Shown here: positions 6,995-15,723 of the stretch, piece by piece
Position numbering within the stretch: the first letter of the stretch is position 1
Layout of the letters: every line of letters starts with the position of its first letter
DNA from: Alphaproteobacteria bacterium
GTDB taxonomy: Bacteria; Pseudomonadota; Alphaproteobacteria; Reyranellales; Reyranellaceae
Length of the DNA: 64,000 nt
Assembly: GCA_016870115.1 (NCBI GenBank)
Contig: VGCH01000001.1
Coordinates: forward strand, 186,001 to 250,000
Reading direction: 5' to 3'
Made by a program: the position numbers and the translations under genes
The notes under the pieces: model-generated
What the model was told of the DNA's origin: nothing
The model's input: only the letters and a program-made list of their open reading frames with translations
Databases searched by the model: none

Positions 6995-8094
6995 AGCTCG
7001 ACGGCATCAAGGTTCTCGATCTCTCGTGGTTCCTGCCGGGGCCTTATCTCACGACGGCCTTGTGCGATCACGGCGCCACGGTCATCAAGGTCGAGCCGCC
7101 AGGCGAGGGCGATCCCGGTCGCCACATCAGACCGATGGACGAACGCACGTCGGTGTTCTTCCGCAACATGGCGCGCGGCAAGCGCAGCATCGTGCTCGAT
7201 CTAAAGACCGACGCGGGCCGGGCCGAGCTGCGACAGCTCGCCGATCAGGCCGATGTGCTGGTGGAATCCTTCCGCCCCGGCGTCGCGGCGCGCTTCGGCA
7301 TCGGCTACGAGGCGCTGCGCCGGAGCAATCCGGGCCTCGTCTATTGTTCGATCTCGGCTTTCGGCCAGGACGGCGCATATCCCGGGCGCGCCGCGCACGA
7401 TCTCGCACTGGAGGCGATGACCGGCGTGCTGAGCCTGACCCTGGGCGACGATGGGCGACCGGCGGTGCCGGGCATCCCGATCGCCGATGTGGTGAGCGGT
7501 CTGCAAGGGCTCAGCGGCGTCTTGATGGCGCTCCTCAGGCGCGCGAGCACGGGCCGCGGTGATCGCATCGACATGTCGATGCACGAGGCGCTGATGGCGG
7601 CCTGCGCCAATGTCGTCGGCGCGCCCTTCACCGACGGCACGCAGCCCGACGTGAAGACGCAGCGCACGACCGGCGGCGCGGCGTTCTATCGGCTCTACGA
7701 CACGGCGGACGGGCGCCAGCTCGCGCTGGCGGGCCAGGAGATGAAGTTCGTCCGCAATCTGCTGGACGCGCTGGGTCGGCCGGAACTGGCGCCCCTCTGC
7801 GAGCGACCCGGCGCGCATCAGAAGCCGGTGATGGAATTCCTGGCCGGGACGTTTCGCTCAAAGCCGCTCGCACACTGGATGGCGTGGCTGCCCACGCTCG
7901 ACATTTGCTGGGGCCCGGTAAACACGCTGCCCGAGGCGATCGCCGATGCGAACCTCGCGGCGCGGGCCGCGATCGTGACCGACGAGCGCGGCCGCAAGCA
8001 CTTCGCCCCCGTGGTGCGCTTCCAAGAGGAGCCGGCCCGCCCGCTCTATCGAGAACCGCTGCTCGGCGAACACGACGGGCAAGGCTGGGGCTGA
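6991..8094 (+). CDS. CaiB/BaiF (family III) CoA-transferase, second of a pair
   Basis: A 367-residue family III CoA-transferase that starts inside the stop of its neighbour (ATGA at 6991-6994). LDGIKVLDLSWFLPGPYLTT and VIKVEPPGEGDPGRH are the N-terminal motifs, FRNMARGKRSIVLDLKTDAG follows, and the Asp in IPIADVVSGLQG is the likely nucleophile. Both members of the pair keep this Asp, so neither is a dead subunit. The transcription unit ends here; a hairpin lies in the 62-base gap to the convergent msrB. Confidence 0.9.
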   Translation: MKLDGIKVLDLSWFLPGPYLTTALCDHGATVIKVEPPGEGDPGRHIRPMDERTSVFFRNMARGKRSIVLDLKTDAGRAELRQLADQADVLVESFRPGVAARFGIGYEALRRSNPGLVYCSISAFGQDGAYPGRAAHDLALEAMTGVLSLTLGDDGRPAVPGIPIADVVSGLQGLSGVLMALLRRASTGRGDRIDMSMHEALMAACANVVGAPFTDGTQPDVKTQRTTGGAAFYRLYDTADGRQLALAGQEMKFVRNLLDALGRPELAPLCERPGAHQKPVMEFLAGTFRSKPLAHWMAWLPTLDICWGPVNTLPEAIADANLAARAAIVTDERGRKHFAPVVRFQEEPARPLYREPLLGEHDGQGWG

Positions 8095-8115
8095 CGACCC
8101 GCAGCCACCGGCCCG

Positions 8116-8145
8116 GGTCCTTCGCTGCCGCTCAGGACGGCAGCG
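8116..8145. terminator. Hairpin between convergent genes, built from the dispersed repeat
   Basis: GGTCCTTCGCTGCCGCTCAGGAC is a further inverted copy of the repeat found at 4354-4608. CGCTGCCG (8123-8130) and CGGCAGCG (8138-8145) form a perfect 8-base stem with a 7-base loop. Placed between the ends of the CoA-transferase and msrB it could stop transcription from both sides, but there is no run of T on either strand, so an intrinsic terminator is only a suggestion. Confidence 0.4.
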
Positions 8146-8156
8146 GGAAAGCCCGA

Positions 8157-8567
8157 TCAGTCCGTGGGATCGAACTTCATCGCCACGCCGTTCATGCAAT
8201 AGCGCTGGCCGGTGGGCGGTGGGCCGTCGGGGAAGACGTGGCCGAGATGGCCGCCGCAATTGGCGCAATGCACCTCGGTGCGGGTCATGAAGAAGCTGCG
8301 GTCGGTGGTGGTGCCGATGGCGCCATCTATCGGCGCCCAGAAGGAGGGCCAGCCGGTGCCGCTCTCGAATTTGGTGTCGGCCTCGAACAGGGGATGGCCG
8401 CAGCCGGCGCACACGAACTTGCCGGCGCGCTTTTCCATGTTGAGCGGGCTGGTGAAGGGCCGTTCGGTACCGTGCTTGCGCAGCACATGGTGTTGGGCGG
8501 CGTCGAGGCGCTGGCGCCACTCGGCATCGCTGAGATCGACGGGGTAGGTTTTTTCGGTGTTGGCCAT
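8157..8567 (-). CDS. msrB: Peptide-methionine (R)-S-oxide reductase
   Basis: A 136-residue MsrB, which repairs the R form of methionine sulfoxide in proteins. Two CxxC pairs (CAGC and CANC) bind the structural zinc. GTGWPSFW is the substrate loop and RYCMNGVAMKF holds the catalytic Cys. In many MsrB proteins the loop reads SGCGWPSF and its Cys resolves the sulfenic acid; here that position is Thr (FESGTGWPSF), so another Cys or an external thiol must do this. It has no signal peptide, so it is cytoplasmic. It lies 20 bases downstream of the glutamate dehydrogenase start-to-stop neighbour on its other side in a convergent arrangement with the CoA-transferases. Confidence 0.95.
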   Translation of the reverse strand: MANTEKTYPVDLSDAEWRQRLDAAQHHVLRKHGTERPFTSPLNMEKRAGKFVCAGCGHPLFEADTKFESGTGWPSFWAPIDGAIGTTTDRSFFMTRTEVHCANCGGHLGHVFPDGPPPTGQRYCMNGVAMKFDPTD

Positions 8568-8587
8568 GATGCTCCGATGATCGCCGC

Positions 8588-11500
8588 TCAGGCGAGCGAC
8601 CGCAACTCCGCCAGTGCCACCGTCAGCATCGCAAGGTCGGGCGCGCCGGCGGCGGCGATCTCGGCCGCGAGCCGGTCGTAGCGCGCGAGCGCCACCGCCC
8701 GTGGCCGCTCCCAGGCCGCGAGCGAGTCGCCGCCCGCCGCCAGCGCCGAGCGGCAGAGTGCCGCCTGGGCCGCGTCCAGCTCTTCGGCGATCGAGGCGGT
8801 CGCGAGCGCGGGCCAGCCGCCTTCGCGCGGCAGCTTGCGCGCTCCCTCGCGCAGGGCGGCGAGCCCGAGCCGCTCGCCCAGCCGGAAATAGACGCCGGCC
8901 ACGCCGACCGGATCGCGCGTCTCGGCCACCTGGAGCAGATCGCCGGCGACGGCCAGGATATCGAGCGACGCCACGCGCTTGGCGAGGTCGCGCGGTGCAC
9001 CCAGCTCGACGAACCCAGCAACACGCGCTTCCAGCGCCGCCATTTCGGCCGGACCCACGATCTCCGCCGGCAGCGCCTGCAGGGCCTCAACCGCGGGGCC
9101 GAGACGCGCGGTCGCGGCCATCGTGTCCAGCGGCTGCGGCCAGCGGCGCAGCACCCACTGCACGGCGCGCTCCAGGAAGCGCTGGCTCGCCACCATCATG
9201 GCGGTCTGGGCCGGGGCCTTCAGCGTGTGATCAAGTGACTCGATCGCGGTCCAAAGATCGCGCAGCCGCCACGCGTCGCGCACCACCGCAAAGGCGCGGG
9301 CGATCCCGGCCGCCGGCGCGCCGGTGCGGTCGGCGACGTCATGTACAAAGCTTGGGCCGCCGCGATTGATGGTGGAGTTCACCACCTGTAGGGCGGTGAT
9401 CTCGCGGCGCAACCGGTGCGCCTTGAGGTCGGGCGCGAAGCCTTCCCGCAGCGCCTGCGGGAAGTAGCGCAACAACTCCGGTTCAAGCAGCGGATCGTCG
9501 GGCAGGTCGGACGCCAGAAGCGCCTCGTTGAGGTCGATCTTGGCGTAGGCCAGCAGCACCGAGAGTTCGGGCCGGGTGAGCGGCTGGTGCTGGGCGGCGC
9601 GGCGGCGCATGGCGTCTGACGCGGGCAGCGCCTCCACCGCGCGGTCGAGCTTGCCGGCGCGCTCAAGCCGACGCATCGCGCGCTCGAGGCGATCGTGCAA
9701 TTCAGCGGCGCGCGCCTCGGCAACGGTGATCGCGAGCCCCTGCTGGTAGTTGTTGCGCAGCACGAGTGCGGCCACTTCGTCGGTCATCGAGGCCAGCAGC
9801 GTATCGCGCGCGCCGCCCGCCAGTGCGCCGCGCCCGATCGCGGCACCGGTCGCCACCTTGATATTGACCTCGTGATCCGAGGTATCGACACCCGCCGAAT
9901 TGTCGAGCGCGTCGGTGTTGAGGCGCCGTCCCGCGAGCGCCGCCTCGATGCGCGCGCGCTGGGTCAGCGCAAGATTGGCGCCCTCGCCCAGCACGCCGGC
10001 GTGGAGTTCCACAGCATCGATCCGCAACGCCTCCGTCGCGCGATCGCCCGCCTCGGCATGGCTCTCGCTGGAGGCCTTCACATAGGTGCCGATGCCGCCG
10101 AAATAGAGGAGATCCACCGGCGCCTTGAGGATCCCGCGCATTAGGTCGATCGGCGTGATCGCGCCAGCCGTGAGCCCCAGCACCTGGGCGGCTGCGGACG
10201 AGAGGGCGATCGACTTGGCGCCGCGCTCGAAAACGCCGCCGCCCGCCGAGATCAGACTCGCGTCGTAGTCCTTCCAACTGGAACGCGGCAGAGCGAACAG
10301 GCGTTCCCGCTCCGCCCAGCTCAGCGCCGGATCGGGCGACGGATCGAGGAAGATGTTGCGATGATCGAAGGCGGCGACCAGACGGATCTGGCGCGACAGC
10401 AGCATGCCGTTGCCGAAGACGTCGCCGGACATGTCGCCGACGCCCGCCACGGTGAAGGGCGTCGTTTGGATATCGGTGCCGGCCTCGCGGAAGTGCCGCT
10501 TCACCTGCTCCCAGGCACCCTTGGCGGTGATGCCCATCTTCTTGTGGTCGTAGCCCGCCGACCCGCCGGAGGCGAAGGCATCGTCGAGCCAGAAGCCAGC
10601 CTCGCGCGCGAGCCCGTTGGCGATGTCGGAGAAGGTGGCCGTGCCCTTGTCGGCGGCGACCACGAGATAGGGATCGTCGCCGTCGTGCCGTACCGTGTCC
10701 GGCGGTGGCACGATGCCCGATGGCGCGAGATTGTCGGTGAGGCCGAGAAGAGCGCGGATGAAGAGGCGATAACAGGCGACGCCCTCGGCCTGCTGCGCCT
10801 CGCGACCACCGCTTGCCGGCGGTTGCTTCACATAGAAGCCGCCCTTGGACCCCACCGGCACGATGACGGCGTTCTTCACCATCTGGGTCTTCATCAGACC
10901 GAGAATCTCGGTGCGGAAATCCTCCCGCCGGTCGGACCAACGCAGACCGCCCCGCGCCACGCGACCGCCGCGCAGGTGGATGCCTTCGACGCGCGGGGCG
11001 CAGACGAAGATCTCGACCAGCGGACGGGGCGCCGGCAGGTCGGCGAGCGCGCGGCTGTCGAGCTTGTGCGCGATCCAGGGACGCGGCCGCCCCTGTCCCT
11101 GGGCGTCGCGCTGGAAGAAATCGGTGCGCAGCGTGTTGCGCACCGCATCGACGGTGCGCCGCAGGATTCGGTCCTCGTCGAGCGTGGCGACGCGCTCCAG
11201 CGCCGTGTCGAGCGCGGCTTGCGCGGCATCAATGGCGGCGCGGCGCGGGCCGGCGTCGGCCGCACCGAGCGCGGGATCGAGGCCCGCACGGAACAGCGCG
11301 ACGATGCCGGCGGCCACGTCGGGCCAGGCCGCGATCGTGCGGTCCATGTAGTCCTGGCTGAACGGGATGCCGGTCTGCCGCAGATAGCGCGCGTAGCTGC
11401 GCAACAGCGCGACCTCCCGCCAGTCGAGACCCGCCGACAGAACGAGCGCGTTCAGCCGGTCGCTCTCCTGCGCGCCGGACCAGATTTCGTGCAGCGTCGC

Positions 11501-13375
11501 GAGAAACCGGGTGCCGACGGTGTCCTGATCGAGCGCGCGACCATCGGCGGTTTCCAATGTGAGTACCTGGAGCGCCACCCCGCCGGCCGCGGGCGCGAGC
11601 GCGAACGGCGCCTCCGAGATCACGCGCAGACCGAAATTCTCCAGCGCCGGCAGGATGTCCGAAAGAGCGCGCGGCGCGCCGGGATGGAAGAGCCGCAGCT
11701 GCAGCCGCGCCGGTGGCGTCCCGGCTTCGCGCGCCAATCGCATGGCGACGGCCGCGCCGCTCGCGATCTCGTCCAGCGGCGGGAGATCGGCGAGCGCATC
11801 GGCGGCGCCAAAGGTCTCGCGGTAGGTCGCCGGAAACGCCGCGCGTCGTTCGCGGGCCAGCGTCCGGCCCTCCGCCTCGCCGAAGCGAGCCTGCGCAGCG
11901 TCGTGGAAACGATCGCTCCAGGTCGCGGCCGCTTCAGCGAGCGCTGCCTCCAGCGCGACGAGGTCGGGCGACGGCGCGGCGGCCGACAGGCGGACACTGA
12001 AGAGCAGCTGGGCGAGCGGCGAATCGGGACGAGCGCTCGAAGTCGTGGCGGCCACCTCACCGCCCCAGGCGCGGGCGAGGATCGCGCCGAAGCGCTCGGC
12101 GAGGGCCTCGTCGAAGCGCTCGCGCGGGCAGAACACCAGGCAACTCGCGAAGCGCCCGACCGTATCGAGGCGGGAGAACAGCGCCACCCGGCGTCTCTCC
12201 TGCAGCTGCAACACGCCGATCGCGTGGTCGTGCAGAGTCTCAGGGTCGATCTGGAAGAGCTCGTCGCGCGGCCACGCCTCGAGGATCGCCTCCAGCGCCT
12301 TGCCGTCATGGCCATCGCGATCGAAGCCGGACCGGCGCAACACCGAGTCGGTCTTGGCGCGCAGCACCGGCACGTCGGCCGCCGGCGCATGGTAGGCCCG
12401 CGAGGTGAAGAGACCGACCAACCGCCGCTCGCCAACCGCGCGACCGTCGGAGTCATGGACCTTCACGATCACGCAATCCATCGCCGCGTCGCGATGAACG
12501 AGAGCGCGGCGGTCGGTCTTGACGATGGCAAGCGTGCGCGGGCCGCGCGCGAAGCGCACCATCGCCTCGCCGCCGCCCACTCCCGGATCGAACAGCCTCA
12601 GCCGGTCATCACGCAGGATGCCCAGCGCGGAGCCGGGCACGAGATCGTAGCGCAGGCCGGCCGGTTGGGCCGGGTCGTCGGCGTAGCGGTACTGGCGATG
12701 CCCGAGAAACGTGAAGTGCCGGGCCACCAGCCAGTCGAGGAACGCCGCGTGCTCCGTCGCGTCGGTATCGCGCGCGAGGTCCGTCTTGGCGTCGCGGCAG
12801 GCCGCCTGCAGCGGGCCCCAGTCGGCAACCGCCAGCCGGACCTCGGCCAGCATCCGCTGCAGGGCGGCGGCCAGCTCCTCCAGGGACGCCCGGTCCGCTT
12901 GGCGCTCGATCTCGAGCGACATCATCGATTCGCTGGCGGCCCGTTCGCCGGCATCGCTGCCGAACGACGCGAGATCGCCATCGAGGTCGCGCCGCACCGC
13001 GATAACCGGGTGGGCCAGCAGATGCACCGCGATGTCGCGCCGTGCGAGCTCGTTCAGCACCGAATCGACCAGGAACGGCATGTCGTCGTTCACCAGCTGG
13101 ACGATCGAGCCGCGCGCCTCCACGCCATGCTCGGCAAGAGTCGGATTGAACGCCCGGACCTTGGCTACGCCCGGCAGGCGGCGCCGGGCAAAGGCCAACA
13201 GCTGCAACCCGACTCCAGCGCGCTCACCAGCGGGGCGGGCACCGAGATCGCGGTCCGAAATCCGCTCATAGAGGCGGCGCACAAAGTCGCCTGCGGCGTC
13301 CTCGCCCGCCAACCGCCGGGCCTCCGCGACGATCGCATCGAGAGGCGAAACGCGTGTCGGCGAGGGAGCATTCAT
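8588..13375 (-). CDS. Large NAD-specific glutamate dehydrogenase
   Basis: A 1595-residue protein of the 180-kDa NAD-glutamate dehydrogenase class, which oxidises glutamate to 2-oxoglutarate and ammonia. The dehydrogenase core begins near residue 800: GGLRWSDRREDFRTEILGLMKTQMVKNA then VPVGSKGGFYVK match the catalytic region of the family. VAGVGDMSGDVFGNGML and GGIGTYVKAS follow. The long N-terminal third carries regulatory ACT-like segments and the C-terminal part is helical. Length is normal for the class (about 1600). ATG at 13375 is the first in frame. The region upstream, 13376-13799, is shared with nrdA and contains a marked hairpin. Confidence 0.95.
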   Translation of the reverse strand: MNAPSPTRVSPLDAIVAEARRLAGEDAAGDFVRRLYERISDRDLGARPAGERAGVGLQLLAFARRRLPGVAKVRAFNPTLAEHGVEARGSIVQLVNDDMPFLVDSVLNELARRDIAVHLLAHPVIAVRRDLDGDLASFGSDAGERAASESMMSLEIERQADRASLEELAAALQRMLAEVRLAVADWGPLQAACRDAKTDLARDTDATEHAAFLDWLVARHFTFLGHRQYRYADDPAQPAGLRYDLVPGSALGILRDDRLRLFDPGVGGGEAMVRFARGPRTLAIVKTDRRALVHRDAAMDCVIVKVHDSDGRAVGERRLVGLFTSRAYHAPAADVPVLRAKTDSVLRRSGFDRDGHDGKALEAILEAWPRDELFQIDPETLHDHAIGVLQLQERRRVALFSRLDTVGRFASCLVFCPRERFDEALAERFGAILARAWGGEVAATTSSARPDSPLAQLLFSVRLSAAAPSPDLVALEAALAEAAATWSDRFHDAAQARFGEAEGRTLARERRAAFPATYRETFGAADALADLPPLDEIASGAAVAMRLAREAGTPPARLQLRLFHPGAPRALSDILPALENFGLRVISEAPFALAPAAGGVALQVLTLETADGRALDQDTVGTRFLATLHEIWSGAQESDRLNALVLSAGLDWREVALLRSYARYLRQTGIPFSQDYMDRTIAAWPDVAAGIVALFRAGLDPALGAADAGPRRAAIDAAQAALDTALERVATLDEDRILRRTVDAVRNTLRTDFFQRDAQGQGRPRPWIAHKLDSRALADLPAPRPLVEIFVCAPRVEGIHLRGGRVARGGLRWSDRREDFRTEILGLMKTQMVKNAVIVPVGSKGGFYVKQPPASGGREAQQAEGVACYRLFIRALLGLTDNLAPSGIVPPPDTVRHDGDDPYLVVAADKGTATFSDIANGLAREAGFWLDDAFASGGSAGYDHKKMGITAKGAWEQVKRHFREAGTDIQTTPFTVAGVGDMSGDVFGNGMLLSRQIRLVAAFDHRNIFLDPSPDPALSWAERERLFALPRSSWKDYDASLISAGGGVFERGAKSIALSSAAAQVLGLTAGAITPIDLMRGILKAPVDLLYFGGIGTYVKASSESHAEAGDRATEALRIDAVELHAGVLGEGANLALTQRARIEAALAGRRLNTDALDNSAGVDTSDHEVNIKVATGAAIGRGALAGGARDTLLASMTDEVAALVLRNNYQQGLAITVAEARAAELHDRLERAMRRLERAGKLDRAVEALPASDAMRRRAAQHQPLTRPELSVLLAYAKIDLNEALLASDLPDDPLLEPELLRYFPQALREGFAPDLKAHRLRREITALQVVNSTINRGGPSFVHDVADRTGAPAAGIARAFAVVRDAWRLRDLWTAIESLDHTLKAPAQTAMMVASQRFLERAVQWVLRRWPQPLDTMAATARLGPAVEALQALPAEIVGPAEMAALEARVAGFVELGAPRDLAKRVASLDILAVAGDLLQVAETRDPVGVAGVYFRLGERLGLAALREGARKLPREGGWPALATASIAEELDAAQAALCRSALAAGGDSLAAWERPRAVALARYDRLAAEIAAAGAPDLAMLTVALAELRSLA

Positions 13376-13480
13376 GCGCCAATCCTACGCCCGCCGGCGC
13401 CAGCGCGCGATGGTGGCGGCCTGTGGCAACACCAAGGCACGCGTGGCGGGCATTTCTCGGATCGTGGCGGCGCTTTCGAT

Positions 13481-13519
13481 CGGAATGCCTCGGGTTTCCG
13501 TCAAACCCCTTGCATTCCG
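13481..13519. other. Nested hairpin in the intergenic region
   Basis: CGGAATGC (13481-13488) pairs perfectly with GCATTCCG (13512-13519), and inside it GGGTTT (13492-13497) pairs with AAACCC (13503-13508) around a 5-base loop; the two stems are joined by a 3x3 internal loop. This is the strongest structure in the roughly 420-base gap between the glutamate dehydrogenase and nrdA starts. It lies 106 bases upstream of the dehydrogenase ATG, so it could act in that gene's leader RNA or as a protein-binding site. No T-run follows. The rest of the gap up to 13740 is AT-rich for this genome and shows no gene that I can support. Confidence 0.6.
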
Positions 13520-13741
13520 GGCGAAAGCGCGTTTTGTTCTCATACGATGCTGCGGCTGCGAAGGCTTTGGAAGGGCGAAAAAAACAATATTTCAAAGTTT
13601 AATTATCCATTGTTTTTCAACGCATTAACCCGCCATTCCTCAGATTCACATGGGTCGGAAAAAAATGCCGATGACAGGCTTTCAGGCTGCCGTATCATCA
13701 AGACCTAGTGGAGCCCCCCTCGGGCCCCTCTAGATGTTGGG

Positions 13742-13780
13742 TTCTTCCACAAACTGTGTTTTCCACAGCTGTGGACAAAA
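13742..13780. promoter_or_regulatory. Cluster of DnaA-box-like sites upstream of nrdA
   Basis: Three nonamers resemble the DnaA box TTATCCACA: TTTTCCACA (13759-13767, one mismatch), the inverse of TGTGGACAA (13770-13778, reads TTGTCCACA, one mismatch), and TCTTCCACA (13743-13751, two mismatches). The middle two form an inverted pair around the perfect palindrome CCACAGCTGTGG. They end about 20 bases before the nrdA start codon. In E. coli DnaA binding near nrdAB ties dNTP supply to replication; a like role here is inference. Confidence 0.5.
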
Positions 13781-13799
13781 AGACAATGGGGAGCCGCAA

Positions 13800-15692
13800 G
13801 TGTTTGATGTCGTTCAGGTTCGAAGCGGTGCGCGGGTTGTGACCGATCCGGCACGGGACGCCAAGCTGACGGCCTTCGGCAAGGCCACTCTCTCCGACCG
13901 GTATCTGATGCCGGGCGAGTCCTACCAGGACCTCTTCGCGCGCGTGGCGTCGGCCTACGCCGACGACGACGCGCATGCCCAGCGCATCTACGACTACATC
14001 TCCAATCTCTGGTTCATGCCGGCGACCCCGGTGTTGTCCAACGGCGGCACCGATCGGGGCCTGCCGATCTCGTGCTTCCTGAACGAAGCCAACGATTCGC
14101 TGGAAGGCATCGTTGGCCTGTGGAACGAGAATGTGTGGCTGGCCGCACGCGGCGGCGGCATCGGCTCCTATTGGGGCAATCTGCGCTCGATCGGCGAGAA
14201 GGTCGGGCTGAACGGCAAGACCTCGGGTGTCGTGCCGTTCATCCGGGTGATGGACTCGCTCACGCTCGCGATCAGCCAGGGCTCGCTGCGCCGCGGCTCG
14301 GCCGCCGTCTATCTGCCGGTCGACCATCCCGAGATTGAGGAGTTCATCGAGCTGCGCCGGCCGACCGGCGGCGATCCCAACCGCAAGGCGCTGAACCTGC
14401 ACCACGGGCTCCTGATCTCCGACGCCTTCATGCGTGCCGTCGAGAACGACGAGGAATGGGCGCTGGTCAGCCCCAAGGACCGCTCGGTGCAGCGCCGCAT
14501 CTCGGCCCGCGCGCTGTGGATCCGCATCCTGACCGCGCGCGTCGAGACCGGCGAGCCCTACCTCGTGTTCATCGACCATGTGAACCGCGCCATCCCCGAG
14601 CACCACAAGCTTGCGGGCCTCACGGTCAAGACCTCGAACCTGTGCAGCGAGATCACGTTGCCGACTGGCGTTGATCGCGCCGGCAAGCAGCGCACCGCCG
14701 TGTGCTGCCTGTCCTCGCTCAATCTCGAGACCTACTTCGAGTGGCACGAGCATCCGACCTTCATCGAGGACGTGATGCGCTTCCTCGACAACGTGATGAC
14801 CGGCTTCATCGAGAAGGCGGGCTCCGATTTCGCGCGCGCCACCTACTCGGCGATGCGCGAGCGCTCGGTGGGGCTGGGCGTGATGGGCTTCCACTCGTTC
14901 CTCCAGATGAACGGCATTCCGATCGAATCGGTGATGGCCAAGGTCTGGAACAAGAAGATGTTCAAGCACGTCCGCGCCCAGTGCGACCGCGCCTCGCAGG
15001 TGCTGGCGGCCGAGCGCGGCGCCTGCCCAGACGCGGCCGACTTCGGCATCCAGGAGCGCTTCTCCAATAAGCTGGCGATCGCCCCCACCGCCTCGATCTC
15101 GATCATCTGCGGCGGCGCCTCGCCCGGCATCGAGCCGTCGGCGGCCAACGTCTACAACCACAAGACCCTCTCGGGCTCGTTCGTGGTCCGCAACCCGTTC
15201 CTGGAGAAGATCCTCGAGCGCCGCGGCCACAACGACGAGGAGACCTGGACCTCGATCACCACCAACCGCGGCTCGGTGCAGCATCTCGACTTCCTCGACG
15301 ACGCCGAGAAGGCGACCTTCAAGACGGCGATCGAGATCGACCAGCGCTGGCTGGTCGAGCATGCGGCGGATCGCACGCCCTTCATCTGCCAGAGCCAGTC
15401 GCTGAACCTTTTCCTGCCGGCCGACGTGCACAAGCGCGACCTGCACCAGATCCACATGATGGCCTGGAAGCGCGGCGTGAAGAGCCTCTACTACTGCCGT
15501 TCGCTGTCGATCCAGCGCGCCGAGGCCGTGTCCAGCGACGCGCTCGCCGCGCCGTTGGGCGATCAGGCGCCGGGCGCGATGCCCCGCACCGAGGACGGCA
15601 CCGACGCCGGACTGCCGCTCGCCGCCGCCAAGCTGGCGGAGCAGAGCGGCTACGAGAGCACCAACTACGAGGAATGCCTGAGCTGCCAATAG
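13800..15692 (+). CDS. nrdA: Class I ribonucleotide reductase, large subunit
   Basis: Catalytic subunit (630 residues) that reduces ribonucleotides to deoxyribonucleotides. PATPVLSNGG and LPISCFLNEAND carry the first active-site Cys, SNLCSEITLP holds the radical Cys with its Asn and Glu, AVCCLSSLNLE holds the second disulfide Cys, and the C-terminus ends EECLSCQ, the shuttle Cys pair. GTG at 13800 has GGGGAG six bases upstream; an in-frame ATG at 13734 would place the DnaA-like boxes in coding sequence. The N-terminus lacks an ATP-cone, so overall activity regulation by dATP through that domain is absent in this subunit. Confidence 0.92.
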   Translation: MFDVVQVRSGARVVTDPARDAKLTAFGKATLSDRYLMPGESYQDLFARVASAYADDDAHAQRIYDYISNLWFMPATPVLSNGGTDRGLPISCFLNEANDSLEGIVGLWNENVWLAARGGGIGSYWGNLRSIGEKVGLNGKTSGVVPFIRVMDSLTLAISQGSLRRGSAAVYLPVDHPEIEEFIELRRPTGGDPNRKALNLHHGLLISDAFMRAVENDEEWALVSPKDRSVQRRISARALWIRILTARVETGEPYLVFIDHVNRAIPEHHKLAGLTVKTSNLCSEITLPTGVDRAGKQRTAVCCLSSLNLETYFEWHEHPTFIEDVMRFLDNVMTGFIEKAGSDFARATYSAMRERSVGLGVMGFHSFLQMNGIPIESVMAKVWNKKMFKHVRAQCDRASQVLAAERGACPDAADFGIQERFSNKLAIAPTASISIICGGASPGIEPSAANVYNHKTLSGSFVVRNPFLEKILERRGHNDEETWTSITTNRGSVQHLDFLDDAEKATFKTAIEIDQRWLVEHAADRTPFICQSQSLNLFLPADVHKRDLHQIHMMAWKRGVKSLYYCRSLSIQRAEAVSSDALAAPLGDQAPGAMPRTEDGTDAGLPLAAAKLAEQSGYESTNYEECLSCQ

Positions 15693-15723
15693 GCGGCCGG
15701 ATCACGCGAGCGAAACCAGAGCC

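Noticed and set aside
13374-13628. 84-codon forward ORF in the gap before nrdA
   Set aside because: It crosses the nested hairpin and the dehydrogenase start, has no ribosome binding site, and reads as random Arg/Cys/Phe-rich sequence.
10361-13708. 1115-codon forward frame opposite the glutamate dehydrogenase
   Set aside because: Antisense shadow of a very well conserved gene; composition is Arg/Gly/Gln-rich without domains.
13741-13760. LexA (GTTC-N7-GTTC) or CtrA (TTAA-N7-TTAA) site upstream of nrdA
   Set aside because: Only single half-sites occur (GTTC at 13741; TTAA near 13600 and 13625) without a partner at the right distance.
13698-15689. 663-codon reverse frame opposite nrdA
   Set aside because: The forward frame has every RNR catalytic motif; the reverse frame has none of any family.
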